A stretch of DNA of 64,000 nt from contig CM022668.1 in the NCBI GenBank assembly GCA_012295275.1, forward strand, positions 10,342,006 to 10,406,005. The letters run 5' to 3'. Below, piece after piece: positions 21,501 to 35,854 of this stretch. The stretch's first letter is position 1, and every line of letters begins with the position of its first letter. A model generated the notes under the pieces. The model saw only the letters and a list, made by a program, of their open reading frames with translations, was not told the DNA's origin and made no database searches. The position numbers were made by a program, and so were the translations under genes. This DNA comes from Chrysomallon squamiferum. Its lineage: Eukaryota; Mollusca; Gastropoda; Neomphalida; Peltospiridae.

Positions 21501-24500
21501 CAATCTTCACCACACAACACACCATAGTGACTGGAATCACACACTGAAATACAATTACAAAATTATTATTATAAAACATTTCTAAACTAAGTATCCATAA
21601 CAATGATATTAAATTAACCTACCCATTTTCCAACTGCGGACAGATTTTCTTAAACTGAATATCATGATACTATACAGCAAAATAGTTTACCTAGATTCTG
21701 AATAACATACGGACACACACAAACACACACACACACACACATTTATTTTGAATATTAATATTTATCTATTAATATTTGCTTAATGACTTAAATAATTATA
21801 ACTCTTAACAGTCAATGTCATATTAATAAGCTGTTTTTCATGATTAGTATTTTCTGTATGATACCATTACACGAGGACCCAGTCCAGTTAGTCTCACATC
21901 CGTCAGAACATTTTCCAGTAGTGTAATTACAGGGATGTGTTTTACAATGACAAAACTCAGTGCAGTGTTCAGCATACGTTCCAGAGTCACACACTGAAAA
22001 GTAAACGTAAATTGTATAATCGTAAGAATTAATACATATTGCTCTTTAATAAATTATTTTAAAAAATATGAAAAGATAACACTTTCTTATAGATGTTCTT
22101 GTGTCACATATTTAAAATGAAGTTAAACAAAACGACTGAAAAATAATAAAGAAATAGGATTATAATAACGATTCCGATGATAGTGATGATGATGTGTGTG
22201 TGTGTGTGCGTGCGTGCTAGCATACGTATGCAAATGAATCTACATATTTATGTGTGTGTACGAGTGGTTCTAAATGTGTCTACTAAATGTTTATACATGT
22301 CCTTTCAAAGTCTACATACCAAAAATTTGAACTTCACAAAAGTCCATTGAAAAGTCGCCTTTGTTTCTGTAAAGTGTGATGTATCTAGCATTCTGATTAC
22401 AGGTCAGATGTGTTATATTTGGACTGTGTATATCTGTTTTACCACACAAGTGTCCTTTGTTTATCTGGTTTGACTCCTTAGAGCTGTAGAGTTCAACACC
22501 ATCTCTGCGATCAGTGACTAAAAAGTAATAAAAATATGTATATCTCTCTATCTATATCTGTATCTAAACACACACACAATTTTGTAAACATACATGCATA
22601 TAGACATGTACACTAATTAATCAATTAAAAACAACTGCAACAATACAGCAATCGACACGTTGGCATTATGTTAAATATAGATTCCAAAGAAGCCGTTATA
22701 AGAAATAACGAAATAAGTGGTCACTATGGAATCCGAAAATAAGATATGACAGCAGAATTATCTAAACTTTAATGTAACATTTTGTTCCTATTTTCATGTA
22801 CAAATAATTTGATCTGTGCATGTGTTTCTATGTTTCCTTCCTTGAAGAACATAATTAAAATAGTAAAGTATATATTTATTTTCTTTGTGTATTGTTTTTA
22901 TACACCTTATTTATTTAAAGACAACTAAAATGAGTAAATGATATAAAAATGAGTGTTATTATTATTATATATAAAACATTTACACAACAGCTACTACTAC
23001 AACTACCACGACAACTATTATTACTATTATGATGATATTAAGCTCCTTTCTTTAGAACGTATCTAAAATCAAGACTAGTAAAAAGTATAAAATAATTTAT
23101 GAAGGTAAGTAGAGATAACGGAAACTTACATCCAGTTCTGAAGTAAATGATTACTTCATGTATGAAATAAAAATCTCCCAGGTCTACCTCCCACCAGCTG
23201 GGTTGGTTACTGACATCTGTTAGAATACAGTAAAAATCAGTAGCCCTGGTGTCACCATCTACTGCCAGTGAAGAATTTCGATACAGGGTTGAATAATAGG
23301 AACTTTGTGTGGTCTTCTTACCAAACGCAGTGTTTTCTAGAATAAATAATTTAATTAATTAATTAATAAAACTAAGTTATAATGATTCACATATGTTACT
23401 ACTACTACTACTACTACTGCTACTACTACTACTAATACTACTACTTTTACTACTACTAGTACTACTACTACTAGTACTACTGCTACTACTACTGGTTCTT
23501 CTACAACAGTTACTACTATTGGTACTGATTTTACTAGAATTACTAGATCCTGTAACATAATATATATTACACTTACTAAAACACAAGCTATACACACTCA
23601 TACACATAAACACACACACAGACACATAAACACACACACATACACACATACACTCATATGGAAATAAATTAAGCAACACAAGTTCACGGACCTATAATTC
23701 TGTAATGATTTATTGATATATAGCATCTGGCTGAATAGCAGGACTTTCTTGGAGATATTTAATGTACGTGCAAACACAAACATTGCACGTTAAATGTCAT
23801 ACCCTGAACAGTCTTGAAATCTGGTTTATAATGATTACATTATCATATTCTCTCCTGTCAACTTGGATTGAATATTCAGTACTATAACTGTCACTCTATA
23901 CTGTAAATTGTCAGAGGCTACAAGGTATCACAGTATTGGCATCAGAAATGCGGGAATGTTTCTCTGACAAACTGGACATCTACTTGGGCGCAGTATTCCC
24001 ATCCTTTCCAGACATTTGAACAAACACAGGGCTGTCGTTCAAATGACTCAATCGCATCTTTAAAACAACAGTGGTTACCATGGGGAGCAATTTACAGGTT
24101 AGGGGGTAGAAGACCTATCAACGTATAAAACTGTTCCCAGATCATAAAGCCGTGAGATTTGCCTGGTTTCATCAAACTGTTCATTGGAACATTGCATCAA
24201 GACAAAGGGTTCACTTTTCCGATGAGACTGTTTCTTCCTGTGTAATGTGGATAGTTGTACACGTGTCGGGAGACGAAGGATAACAGCTATGGCTTCCCAC
24301 AGTGTCCAAGATACAGTTTTGTTTTGGTGAGATCTGTCATGGTGTGGATATGTATTTAGATGGGTTGGAATATGGAGCTTATCACCATTTGTGAAGCTTA
24401 AGTGGGCCTTGGTACCAACAGCAGATCCTTCATAAAGTTGTTATTCCTCATTTTCATAATCATCCTTTAGCCACAAGACTCATCTTCACGCACGACAATG

Positions 24501-25174
24501 CCAGGCTCACGTACATCGTGCTGTCAGTCAGTTATTGCAATAGAAAGCCTGTCCACAGACAACGAAACCCATCTGTCCACAGACAAAGAAACCCACCTGT
24601 CCAAAGACAAAGAAACCCACCTGTCCACAGACAAAGAAACCCACCTGTCCAGGCGCTTAATGAATTAAGGATTAGGACAGTACTCCAACATGATTCCTCA
24701 AAATCAGTTCAAGAGATTTATCCAAGGAATGAAGAAGAATTTTCAAGCAGTTACACGAGATACTGATGGAAAGTCAATATTATTAACTTCCCAGATGTCT
24801 GTGTGGCATTGATAGTTAAATCAATGCAACAACAGTGAAATTCGCAACGTTTTTGAATTAAATGACATCATTTTCTAAATCTGTAGCATCTTGAAATAAA
24901 TCGCATTATCTCATGATATTATTGCTTATGTTTCTCCTCATATCGCATGAACGTTTCATTTGGTATAGAAATCTTTGAGAAATTTCATGCACCATGTATG
25001 TACGTATGTGGCTTTGTGTATGTATGTAGGTATTTATATATGTGTGTCTCTATAGGTATGTATATATGTATGTATGTATGTATTTATGCACACACACACA
25101 CATACATACATATATAATATATACACTCACATTAAATATACATGCATATATAGATAGATGTGTTTCTGTGTGTG

Positions 25175-25212
<38 letters not shown>

Positions 25213-26299
25213 AACATAAATATATACATATATATGTTTGTATGTATGTATGTATGTATATATATATATATATATACACACACACATACACACACTTACA
25301 CATACATATGCACATTCAAAAAGAGTACATGCACACTGAAAAACATACATGAAAATTATGAAGTTTAAATATACTAACCAACTGTGCATTTTGGACCTGA
25401 CCAACCGCTTTTGCAAGAATTGGGGCCGCCATTACATCCTGTGACGTCATCACAATTATTAATATCACAGTGACACGTGTAGTTACAGTTCAGTCCATAG
25501 GTCCCTTGTGTACAGTCACCTAGCAACACAGTGAGAGATCAGTAATAACAACAGAAGTGTAATAAATGTCACTGGAAGATGTCTAAAAATATACACTAAA
25601 TTAATCTTGATAATCGACAGTTAAAAACATGATGATAAAGAAACAAACAAACAACTAAATACATCGAAGTAGAAACAAAAATAAATTAGTTTTTTTTTCT
25701 TTAACAAAACACCTAATATGTTCCTAGTTTGGCTTATTAAAATAATTTCCGGCGAAGATAGATAATGTCGTCTTTGTTTAACGTGAAAGTCGTTTATCTG
25801 TTAAGCTGTGTTTCATTAGATGCATTCGTTTTGTACAATTTTTGTATGTATTGAGATTATCTAGTCTCTATGTATGTATGTATGTATCAATGTATAGATG
25901 TATGTATGTATGTATGTATCAATGTATAGATGTATGTATGTATGTACGTATGTATGTATGTATGTATGTTTGTATACGTTAAAAAGCATTTCTCAATAAC
26001 CGAGAATAGTCATGGCTACGTTTTTCGTTACTTTTGCATGCAATTTATTAATATTAATAAATTAAGAGTGAAATATTAATTACAGTTAGATTGTACTATA
26101 TAATATTTCGTAACGTTTTCATTCTGTTTAGCTATATATCTCTATGTCTATATACACTCTCACAAACAGACATATATTTGTATATCTAAATATGTGTATT
26201 TGTGTGTCTGTGTGTGTGTGTGAAATTACCTGACACGTTTTCAGTCAAGAAATAAACGCACAACGCAGAAAGAAACAAGTAAATCCAACACTTCAACAT
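21501..26299 (-). CDS. Receptor unit R3, 5' part (right of the assembly gap)
   Basis: Exons in order: signal peptide 26230-26299, E1 25379-25519, FTP-a 23130-23336, FTP-b 22320-22517, E2 21865-21993, E3 21501-21543 cut by the gap. All frames are open and all boundaries are phase 1. FTP-a starts ENTAFGKKTTQSSYY; the lectin junction reads R-T-G-x4-R, so the Asp of the R-x-D signature is Gly. E2 is intact (TTGKCSDGC), unlike R1 and R4. Intron 2 carries the same Tc1 relic as R1, making R1 its nearest sibling. Whether it continues into 15,558-21,300 or into a missing 3' half cannot be told. Confidence 0.65.
23401..23520. repeat. (TAC)n trinucleotide array
   Basis: Imperfect ACT/TAC repeats in the R3 intron after FTP-a (gene order E1 to FTP-a). 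Similar CTA/TAC runs are found near 34,250-34,345. Confidence 0.8.
23900..24790 (+). mobile_element. Degenerate Tc1-like transposon in R3 intron
   Basis: Paralogous to 2150-3050: shares the strings ATTGTCAGAGGCTACAAGGTA and GCGCAGTATT, and the FSDE-type region near 24,180-24,250, now further decayed. Carries a private minisatellite at 24,549-24,651. Equivalent introns of R4 and R5 are short and lack it. Confidence 0.5.
24549..24651. repeat. 24-bp minisatellite, about four copies
   Basis: Unit CTGTCCACAGACAAAGAA plus ACCCAC, nearly perfect, inside the Tc1 relic and absent from the R1 copy. Confidence 0.85.
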
Positions 26300-26822
26300 G
26301 TTTTGTGTTCTGAAACAACAAAATCTGTTAACTTTTATAAAACCTCCTTTCTTTATACAGAGTTGTGTCAAGTAACAAGAAGTCATAAAACACAAGTTCT
26401 TCAAGGGTTGTAATAAATAAACTTAATAGGGGTGTGTCCTGTATATGTATTCGATAGCTCCTTTCAAATGCGTCAAGTTGTAATTTCAATTTACACCCCT
26501 TCCTGATTTGTCCCTGCAAGTACTTGAAAGTCTTCCTACATCTCTTATTAATCATACACGTTAATGATTTATAATGCTTTGTTAAACAACCCTAAAACTG
26601 AATATGGATCAAAAATTGGTTTATGAGCGGTTGTCGAGTGACATTGTTGTATATTTACACAGTGATAAAGAAGAGGAACACTATATTCAAGAGATCTTCT
26701 AGTAACGTTTTAAAAAAAATACAAATAAATAAATGAAAGTAAAAAAAGTGAAACAAATTAAAAAAAAATAAATAAATAAACAAAATAAAATAAAATAGGT
26801 AATACTTTCATTTTTTTTAAAC

Positions 26823-26828
26823 TTTATT
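26823..26828 (-). terminator. Candidate poly(A) signal of R4
   Basis: AATAAA on the minus strand, in the same conserved 3'-end block seen after R2 and R5. Confidence 0.4.
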
Positions 26829-26931
26829 TTAACTTTTCAATATGAGTGAGGTACATATTTTGTTTTCCATAGATTATATGAAAGTATATCACATACATAT
26901 ATAATCGAAACAGAATGCAAATAAACATATA

Positions 26932-27035
<104 letters not shown>

Positions 27036-27528
27036 GTGGTAAAAAATGACAAAATATTAAATAGAATAATAAAAGGTAAAAGCTGGAGAGAAAGATAACA
27101 TTTTATCTTTATATATCCACAGTCAAACATTTACAACAACAGACTGAATAGCGTAATAATAATGTAATATTTAAATATGCAAATAACTCGAGAATAACGT
27201 AACATTTAAATACACAAATAACTTTAGAATTAGATGATATTTCAATACACAGATAACTTGAATATCGTATTATTTATATACACAAATAACTTGACGTTAA
27301 TATAATGTTTTAATGCATAAATAATATAATAATAACGTGATTAAATGCACAAATAACATGAAAATAATACGGTACTTAAGTACCAAATAGTGTACATTTT
27401 TACTTATATAAATGTAAGAAAATGAATACTTAATCTGATTACACAAGTTCAACTACATACACAGTTTTCGTCGCCAATTCCATTTCACAGTCAATCACTT
27501 CACAATAAACTCGCATTAGTACTGAAAA

Positions 27529-27877
27529 TCATATTCCTGTTATCTTTTCATACGTATTTCGTGAAAGTTCATTCAGCTTGAGTTTTTCGTACTCGTTCAT
27601 TTCAATATTTTGACTGCTATTAACGTAGACATTTCTAGGCGTGTTTCTCTCCAACTGATCACGTGATACCTGTGAATTAACATAAGCAGAAACCGTGACA
27701 ACATCAGAGGAAGGAAAATTGGTGTAACCACCAGGTTCAGACTGAGTTTCTTCGTTTCTTTGTTCAATGTTCTCATAATGTTCATCTTCGTGTTCTGAGA
27801 TTTGACGAGTTCTCACTCGGTTTACTTTAGACTCTCTCGTTTCTTTTTTTGTCTTCCGTCTCAATTTTTTTATCAAG
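27529..27877 (-). CDS. R4 cytoplasmic tail exon, ITAM-like
   Basis: Starts LIKKLRRKTKKETRESK and carries YENI, YTNF, YVNS, YVNS, then YEKL-x9-YEKI before TGI and TGA. One early YVNS is within SAYVNSQVSRD. 349 nt, as in R2 and R5. Confidence 0.75.
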
Positions 27878-30800
27878 CTTTAAAAAATAACAAATAAATA
27901 ACAAAGAAAAAAGAAAAAAGTAGAAGAAAAAATATATATACATTTGTTCATTGAATCTCTATTTTTTCGTTTTAATCCACCTAAGTTATATGTAAATGAC
28001 GTAACAAGGCTTATATAGATGTGTGTGTGTGTGTCTATATTTTTTTATATTTGTATGCTTCTTTTAATGCATCTATAAACGTGTGGATGTCTGCATCTAT
28101 ATATGTCAGTGTGTGTGTGTGTGTGCGTGTCTGTGTGTGTGTTTGGCGTGCGTGTGTGTTCGTTGAATCATTACTCTCCTTATTTCCCCCTTTTATTATT
28201 GTGTACATTCTATCTTCGTATGTATGTGTGTTAGTATGTGTATGTCAGTATATGGTTGTATGTGTGTATATGTGTGTGTGTGTGCATATTTAAATATATA
28301 CACGTATAGGCATGTAAGTATGAACGTAAGGATGCACGTACATGTGTGTGCGTTTGTGTGTATGTGTGTATGTGTGTATAATACAGACATAATATTTCGT
28401 ACCAGACAGTCACGGAGATGAAGATGAGAACTGATAAAATGTATACAACAGAAAACACGATGATAATCACATCTTTTCTCACTTCTGATGAACTGATTGC
28501 TATGTGAAAGTAAAAAACAAATAAAATAGAATTAAAAAAAAAAAAAGAACTAATATGAATTAAAAATGGTTATGGAAAGAAGGAAGAAAAGAGTATGCCA
28601 AAATATTTTTCTTTTGTGTATTATTATGAGACATATGAGTACATGTGTTATTATATATGTGCATCGGTTCCCTCACACGAACCCAGATTGTACTAAGCAA
28701 CACATCTACGTCATTTATTTATTTACTTCCGATTTGGTGATGATGAAGTCGTATCATTAATGAACTATTGTGAATACAGAAGTTGTGAGTTAATAACACA
28801 GTGATAGCTGTCGTTCTTAAAATATAATCGTAGTTTCAAAATATATTGACAAACTAACTTAATTGACAAAAATAGATCCGGAACCTAATTTTCTTCAAAC
28901 GTGTTGTAATTTCACCACACTGTTTGTTAACTTTAAAAAAAATATGCTCCTTGATTCCCAAGACATCAGCAATGTGAAATAAATGCTAATACAGCAAACA
29001 AATAAGCCAACAGATAAATAACTAAAGAAATACATTTTGCAATATTTTTCTGGACAAATAACTTGAGTATTACGTCCCAGCTAAATCTAGGTCCAGTCTA
29101 AATTCGGCTACAGATATTGTATGTATTCTATTAACATATCTGAAGTACAGTACAAACAGATCATCTATTACATTAACATATTTAAATCCGACTACAAATA
29201 TTGTGCACATTATATTAGCATAAATAAACTTCGAAACAAACATTTATTCCAGTACATTAATACATTTAAATTTGGCTACAAATACTCTTTATGTTATATA
29301 AACATATCTGTGTATGTATATAGGTAATGTATGTATTTATATATGCTGTACTTCATTCATTACTGATCAAATCAAACTTGACCATTTATATTAAAATCCG
29401 AAGTGTAAACGCTTCCAAACTCGTAACACTTAAAACAATTTGTTAAAACTGAAATTTTTAGACTCATGAGAATGTTAACATTGTCATTACTGGTATATGA
29501 TTTGGTGCAAGAAAACAAATATGGGTAACGTGCACCGTAGTTTCCACTCCACCCTTCCTGACATTGTCCACTCCACCCTTACTGATATTGTCCACAACAT
29601 GAGCCTATCCAACCCATGAATATACCAACTTTGTTTGCTAATTATTGACTAACTTTCCTTATATACATACTTATTTACTTACACGAATGTTACTTTTCAG
29701 ATAACACATATATATACATCCATTTCTTTATCTACCTACCTACCCATCTGCCTGTCTGTCTGTCTCTATATCGAGACGAGAATATTTGTGTCTATGCATT
29801 TTATAGAATTTGTCTGTTTTTATAAATCCTATATGGATAATTTAAACGGAATATGATAACACTTGCTGAATATAGTTACTGATTGTATGAAGACACTGAC
29901 TTTTTATGACACAGATTCTATGAGAAAACTTACGATTTGTATAATGATAATTAATGATTGTATTATGACACTTACTGACTGTACAGTCTGCTTGTTCCCA
30001 CCCTGCAAGGCAGCCATCTTTACATGTTCCATTCTGTGTGTCACAGTCCTGTCTACCTTTACAATGTCTGTCATCACAAGACATGTTACAGTTGTATCCA
30101 TACGTGCCACTGCAAGCTGAAAAGGGAAAAAGAAACGAAAAGTAGAACAGAAGAATGTAACACATGTTTCTGAAAATATACAGCTGATAACGTCGATATA
30201 TCTACAAGTAAGAAATGGATTGAAAATACAATGTCGAAACTGCAATTTTTTATATTCATGGATGTCTCAATCTTCTTGATTTTAAATGCGTGAATACTTA
30301 TGTTTAATTTGTGACGAAAAGCAGACACTCAATATTTATTAATATCAAAAATGAAAACTTATCTCATACATAGATATATAATTCGTACATACATAATGCA
30401 TACATATGTACATACATATATAAAGACATTTATACATACTGCATACATACAAACAAACATACATGCAAATTACGTATTTTAAATAATTAACTGTTCGTTT
30501 CTATAATACAAATGAGTCAGATGCATTTAACATTTTTGAAAAAAAAAATTCATTTCTTTTTGATTCACTAGTAAACACGTACTGGTTGTACAGTCCTTAC
30601 GCTCGTATCCTATTTGACAACCATCAACACAAGTTCCATTCACATGATCACAAGTTGAATTTCCGAAACATTTACGATCTGTACACAACTTTGCACAGTT
30701 TTGTCCGTATCGATCACGGGAACATTCTGAAATAAAGAAATGTAAATTACAAAGGCTGAATATAAAGAAAGACCATTTCATAAAACACAGAATAACAAAA

Positions 30801-33800
30801 TACAAATACACACACACAGACACAAATATATGTACATAGTTACATACACGTCACGCTTACTGAATGTATGATGACAACTAGAGATGATAATGACATGTCT
30901 GGATGATGAGATTTACTGATTGTAAAAAGACACTGATTCTATGATGACACTTACCGTCATGTCTTGAACTGACTGTGTAAAGATACTCAGTGAACAACGA
31001 CAAATACTGGTTGCTTGATAACACTTAGTTATTACGTTATTTTTAATATAAATTCTTACGAAAATTTATTCACCTGTCTAGTGGTTTCTTTCGTTTTCTA
31101 ACACTTTACATTTAAGCATAGTAGGTATAATAATGATATCAGTGTACACTAGATATTACCATTAATTAAACTGATATGCTACACGGCTTTCAAATAAATC
31201 TTCAATTCTTTCTTGAGTTCATATTTTTGGTAATCCGAATGTCAAGAAAGACGAAAAAATAATTGTTAGTTATATACTTATTACGAGTTGAACATGTTTG
31301 AAAAAATTTATGATCTTGGTTTCTCCTACAGATAAACTAGAAGCGAATTATCTTTAAGAAGATACACATCTAATCGTTGTTCTTTGATCTTTATATCTTG
31401 AATAAAATCAGATTTCTCATATGCGATGAACAATATAATCACAATGTAATTACTTTTAACACTTTATGACTAGTAAATACGTACTGGTTGTACAATCTGT
31501 AGACTCGTATCCTCTTTGACAACCATCAACACAAGTTCCATTCACATGATCACAAGTTAGATCTCCAAAACATTTACGTTGTTTACACAACATTGAACAG
31601 TTCTGTCCGTATCTATCTCTGGAACATTCTGAAATGCAAAGATACGGCAACCATTCGCATTATGTGTTTTCAAACGTACTGAGTTTGTAATGAGATTGGT
31701 TGCTTTGATAACTCTTACCGATTACGTTATTTTTAACATAAAGTCTTCAGAAAATAGAAACATTATTTATTAATCTTTCTAGTGGTTTCTCTCATTTTAC
31801 ATTTAAATACAGCATCAATAATACTTATATCAGTATCCACTAGAGATTGCATTTATTTATACTGATTTGCTTCACGGCTATCAAATAAATCTTGTTTCAA
31901 GCAGCCATATTGCTTATTGATCAGCATAGTTTTACTTTAAATTCTTGCAGACTAAAGTAGAAAACATAGATGTATGTGTATTTCTATGTAATATATATCT
32001 TACTTTGTTTGCAGTCAGCTGAAATGAAACCTGCAGTACAACCATTGTCACATTTTCCTGTTACGTTGTTACACGTTGATGAACCGTTACAGTGTCTGGT
32101 AGAACAATCTTCACCACACAACACACCATAGTGACTGGAATCACACACTGAAATACAAATTTAAAATTATTATTATAAAACATTTCTAAAGTAAGTGTCC
32201 ATAACAATGATACTAAAGTAACCTACCCATTTTTCAACAGTCCTCACAAATTCTTAAATTTATTTTTAATATTGATATTTATCTATTACTAACTGCTTAA
32301 TCTCTTAACAGCCAATTTCATGTGAAAAAACTGTTTATCATGATGAGTGTTTTCTGTATCTCTTTTTAATATTAATATTTATCAGTTGCTTAATGACTTA
32401 AATAATTATAACGCTTAATACTTAAATTTCATATCATGATTATTATTTTCTGTATGATACCATTACACGAGGACCCAGTCCAGTTAGTCTCACATCAGTC
32501 AGAACATTTTCCAGTAGTGTAATTACAGGGATGTGTTTTACAATGACAAAACTCAGTGCAGTGTTCACCATACGTTCCAGCATCACACACTGAAAAGTAA
32601 ATGTAAATTGTAGAATCATAACGAATTCATATATATTGTTCTTTAATAAATTATAAACAAAATGATAAGAAAACACTTTCTCATGAATGTTCTTGTGTCA
32701 CATATTTAAAAATAAATTAAACAAAACGACTGAAAAATAACAATAAATCCGATGATAGCAATGATATATATGTATGTGAGTGTACGTATTAATATATATT
32801 TTTCTTTAATAATTTACAAAAAGGTCAGAAAAAAAAGCACTTTCTAATAGATATTCTTGCGTCACATATTTAAAATGAAATAAAACAAAATTACTAAAAA
32901 ATAATAATGATTATGACTGTAGTGAAAGTTTCGGTAATAGCGATGATATAAATATATGTAACTCTCTATGTCTGTGTCTGTGCGTTAACATATGTATGCA
33001 AATGTACGTGCATGTTTGTGTATGCATATGAGTGTTTCTAAATTAGTCGACTAAATGTTTCTGTATCTAATGAATGTAGTTACAAACTATATACCAAATA
33101 TTTGTACTTCACAAAAGTCCATACCGAAGTCGCCTTTGTTTCTGTAAAGTGTGATATATGTAGCATTCTGATTACAGGTCAGTTGTGTTATATCTGGACT
33201 GTTTTTATCTGTTTTATCACACAAGTGTCCTGTGTTAATCTGGTTTTCCTCCTCAGAGCTGTAGAGTTCAACACCATCTCTGCGAACAGGGGCTACAAAG
33301 TAATAAAAATGTGTATGTCTCTGTGTATATCTGTACCTAATCACGCACAAATGTTGTAAACATAACATGCACATAGACACACACAGACACACACACACAC
33401 ACACATGCACACGCTAATTAATCAATAAAAACAACTACAACAAAATAGGAAACGACAAGTTGGCACTATGCTAAATATCGATTAAAAGAAACCGTTACAA
33501 GAAATAAAGAATTAAGTGGTCGCTAAGGAATCTATAAACAAGATATTACATCAGCACTATCAAAACTTTAGTGTAACATTTTGTAATAAATAATATAAGA
33601 TGTGGATGTGTTTCTATACTTCCTTCCTTGAGAAATATAATTTAAATAATGTGTGTATACGTGTGTCTCTTTCTGTACTTTTTTGTTTGTTGTTGTTTTG
33701 TTTGCTTTTTTACAGCTTACTTATTAAAACATTTTCTAAACTAAAATTATAAATGAACACTAAACAAGGAACAAGTAATGATAAATAAAATAAACTAAAT

Positions 33801-35499
33801 AAGTAAAAACAAAAATAAGTAAATGACATAAAAATTAATAGTAATAAAAATATTATTATATATACAACCTTTACAACGATTTCTACTACCACCGCTACCA
33901 GTACTATTAGTATTACTACTATGACTATATTAAAATCAAGTCTAGTACAAAGTATAAAATGATTTATGTCAGTAAACAGAGTAAAGTTAAACTTACAGTC
34001 AGTTCTGAAGTAAATGATTATTTCGTGTATGAAATAAAAATCTCCCAGGTCTACCTGCCACCAGGTGGGTTTTTTGTAAGTATCTGTTAGAATACAGTGA
34101 AAATGAGTAGTCCGTGTGTCACCATCTACTGCCAGTGAAGAATTCTGATACTGGGGTGGGTAATAGGAACATTGTGTGGTCTTCTTAGCAAATACAACGT
34201 TTTCTAGAATGAATAAATAAATATAACTACGTTATAACTATTCATAGATGTTACTATTACTAATATTACTTCTGCTACTATTACTAATATTACTTCTGCT
34301 ACTATTACTAATATTACTTCTGCTACTACTACTAATACTACTATCGGTACTGATTTTACTACAATTACTCGATCTTATAAATATATATATATATATTACA
34401 CTTACAAAAAAACATGCTACACACATAACTAAACACAAACAACCACATATACACACATATGGAAATAAATTAAGTAACACACAGTTCATATTTTTGTATA
34501 TATATATACTAATTCATACATATAGATATATATATACTATCAAAGACAGTACACGCATATAGACAAACATTCATGCAGATTATGATGTTTAAATATATTT
34601 ACCAATTGTGCATTTTGGACCTGACCATCCGCTTTTACAAGAATTAGGGCCGCCATTACACCCTATGACGTCATCACAATTATTAATATCACAGTGACAA
34701 GTGAAGTTACAGTTTAGTCCATAGATTTCTTGTGCACAGTCACCTAGCAACACAGTGAGAGATCAGTAATAACAACAGAAGTGTAATAAATGTCACTGGA
34801 AGATGTCTAAAAATATACACTAAATTAGTCTTCATAATCTACAGTTAAAAACATGATGATAAACAAACAAATAAATAAATACATCGAAATGGAAACAAAA
34901 GTAATGTTCTATGGAAGTACTACTTTAATAATTCCATCTTTAAGAATTGATTCAACTTATTCCGTATTTTAACTCAGGTTTCCACAAAACCATGGGTGCA
35001 GTGATATTCATTTTCAAAATTTAACATCACACGCCGCTGACCAGACTCTAACGTATGACACCCATTCACCCACACTTCCCAGTCACCCAGACAACCTTAA
35101 TATTATAATACAGTGTTACTGTCACAAACAAATTAGAGAGTAAATATACAACAACAGCAATGATGAGGATGATGATTATTGTAATAATAAGAAGAAGAAG
35201 AAGAAGAAGAATAATAAGAATAATAATAATAAATAGTAAATAAAGTGTAAAAAATTAATTATAGTTAGATTGTACTATACAACATCTAGTAACGATTTCA
35301 TTATATTTATCCACACATTTATATATATATATTTATATATATATATATATATATACATTCACACAAACAGACATATATCTGTATGTCTAAACGTGCGTGT
35401 GTCTTTATGCTGTGTATATATATAATTACCTGACACGTTTTCAGTTTTGAAATAAACGCACAACGCAGAAAGAACAAAGTAAATCCAACACTTCAACAT
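27529..35499 (-). CDS. Receptor unit R4: lectin-EGF receptor, long tail, E6-E9 lost
   Basis: Exons in order: signal peptide 35430-35499, E1 34603-34743, FTP-a 33997-34203, FTP-b 33095-33292, E2 32461-32589, E3 32004-32147, E4 31485-31628, second E4 30583-30726, E5 29976-30116, TM 28403-28499, tail 27529-27877. The sum is 1764 nt, exactly 588 codons. The only lesion is TGA for Gly at 32,495-32,497 in E2; skipping E2 (129 nt, phase 1-1) would restore the frame. E6-E9 are absent, but an E7 relic and the E9-flanking 84-bp repeats remain, so they were deleted. The lectin junction keeps R-T-D-x4-R. The tail has YENI, YTNF, YVNS, YVNS, YEKL and YEKI. Predicted surface receptor with ITAM-like signalling, if E2 is skipped or the stop is an allele. 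Confidence 0.7.
28403..28499 (-). CDS. R4 transmembrane exon
   Basis: TISSSEVRKD stalk, then the helix VIIIVFSVVYILSVLIFISV, donor GTACGA. Confidence 0.75.
29095..29325. repeat. 84-bp repeats left after E9 deletion in R4
   Basis: Units with CTACA(A/G)ATATTGT and ACATTAACATAT, as beside E9 in R3, R5 and R6, but with no E9 exon next to them. Confidence 0.6.
29520..29610 (-). pseudogene. Relic of E7 exon in R4
   Basis: Plus-strand TTCCACTCCACCCTTCCTGA matches the 3' end of E7 in R5 (43,680-43,700), followed by an internal duplication of GTCCACTCCACCCTTACTGA. The cysteine pattern and reading frame are gone. Confidence 0.5.
29976..32147 (-). CDS. R4 EGF exons E3, E4, E4', E5
   Basis: E3 32004-32147 (VCDSSHYGVLCGEDC), E4 31485-31628 (ECSRDRYGQNCSMLC), E4' 30583-30726 ([15 protein letters not shown]) and E5 29976-30116 ([14 protein letters not shown]). 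All are open with eight cysteines. E4 is duplicated in tandem here without E5, a different arrangement from R2. Confidence 0.75.
32461..32589 (-). CDS. R4 exon E2, EGF-like, with premature TGA
   Basis: CDAGTYGEHC through TTGKCSD, then TGA (32,495-32,497) for GGA, then CETNW. A different codon from the stop in R1 E2, so an independent mutation. Splice sites are intact. Confidence 0.75.
33095..34203 (-). CDS. R4 fucolectin-like domain (33997-34203 and 33095-33292)
   Basis: [38 protein letters not shown], then PVRRDGVELYSS and DFCEVQIFG. R-T-D-x4-R is retained at the exon junction. Confidence 0.75.
34603..34743 (-). CDS. R4 exon E1, EGF-like
   Basis: GDCAQEIYGLNCNFTCHC through WSGPKCTIG, open, 141 nt. 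Confidence 0.75.
35430..35499 (-). CDS. R4 signal-peptide exon
   Basis: [20 protein letters not shown] then NVSG, donor GTAATT, phase 1. A TATA-like TATTTATA lies at 35,621-35,628. Confidence 0.75.
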
Positions 35500-35810
35500 G
35501 TTTTCTGTCCTGAAACAACAAAATCTCTTAACTTTTATAAAACCTCCGTTCTTTATCTGTGTCTACAGAGTTATTTCAAGTAACAACAAATCATAAAACA
35601 CAAGTTTTTCAACGGGTTCTTATAAATACACTTACTAGAGGTGTGTCCTGTATTCGATTGTTTCTTTCAAAAGTGTCAAGCTGAAATCATAAACATAAAT
35701 TAATGTTATCAAACAAGTTGACTAGGAAGATATCTTTTTTATTTTCATGCAGGAGCGTATCCTTGACATTAAACTGGGTACCTGTGTCTCTCTGTCTTAC
35801 GATATCTATA

Positions 35811-35854
<44 letters not shown>

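Noticed and set aside
24518-24766. 82-residue plus-strand ORF with VHRQRNPP repeats
   Set aside because: It is a 24-bp minisatellite inside a dead Tc1 relic, absent in the sister copy at R1.
29095-29325. 84-bp repeats read as a plus-strand protein with repeated INIFK-x-GYKY
   Set aside because: The repeats sit in introns of minus-strand genes at the same place in four units and have no start or conserved frame; they are best seen as intronic satellites.
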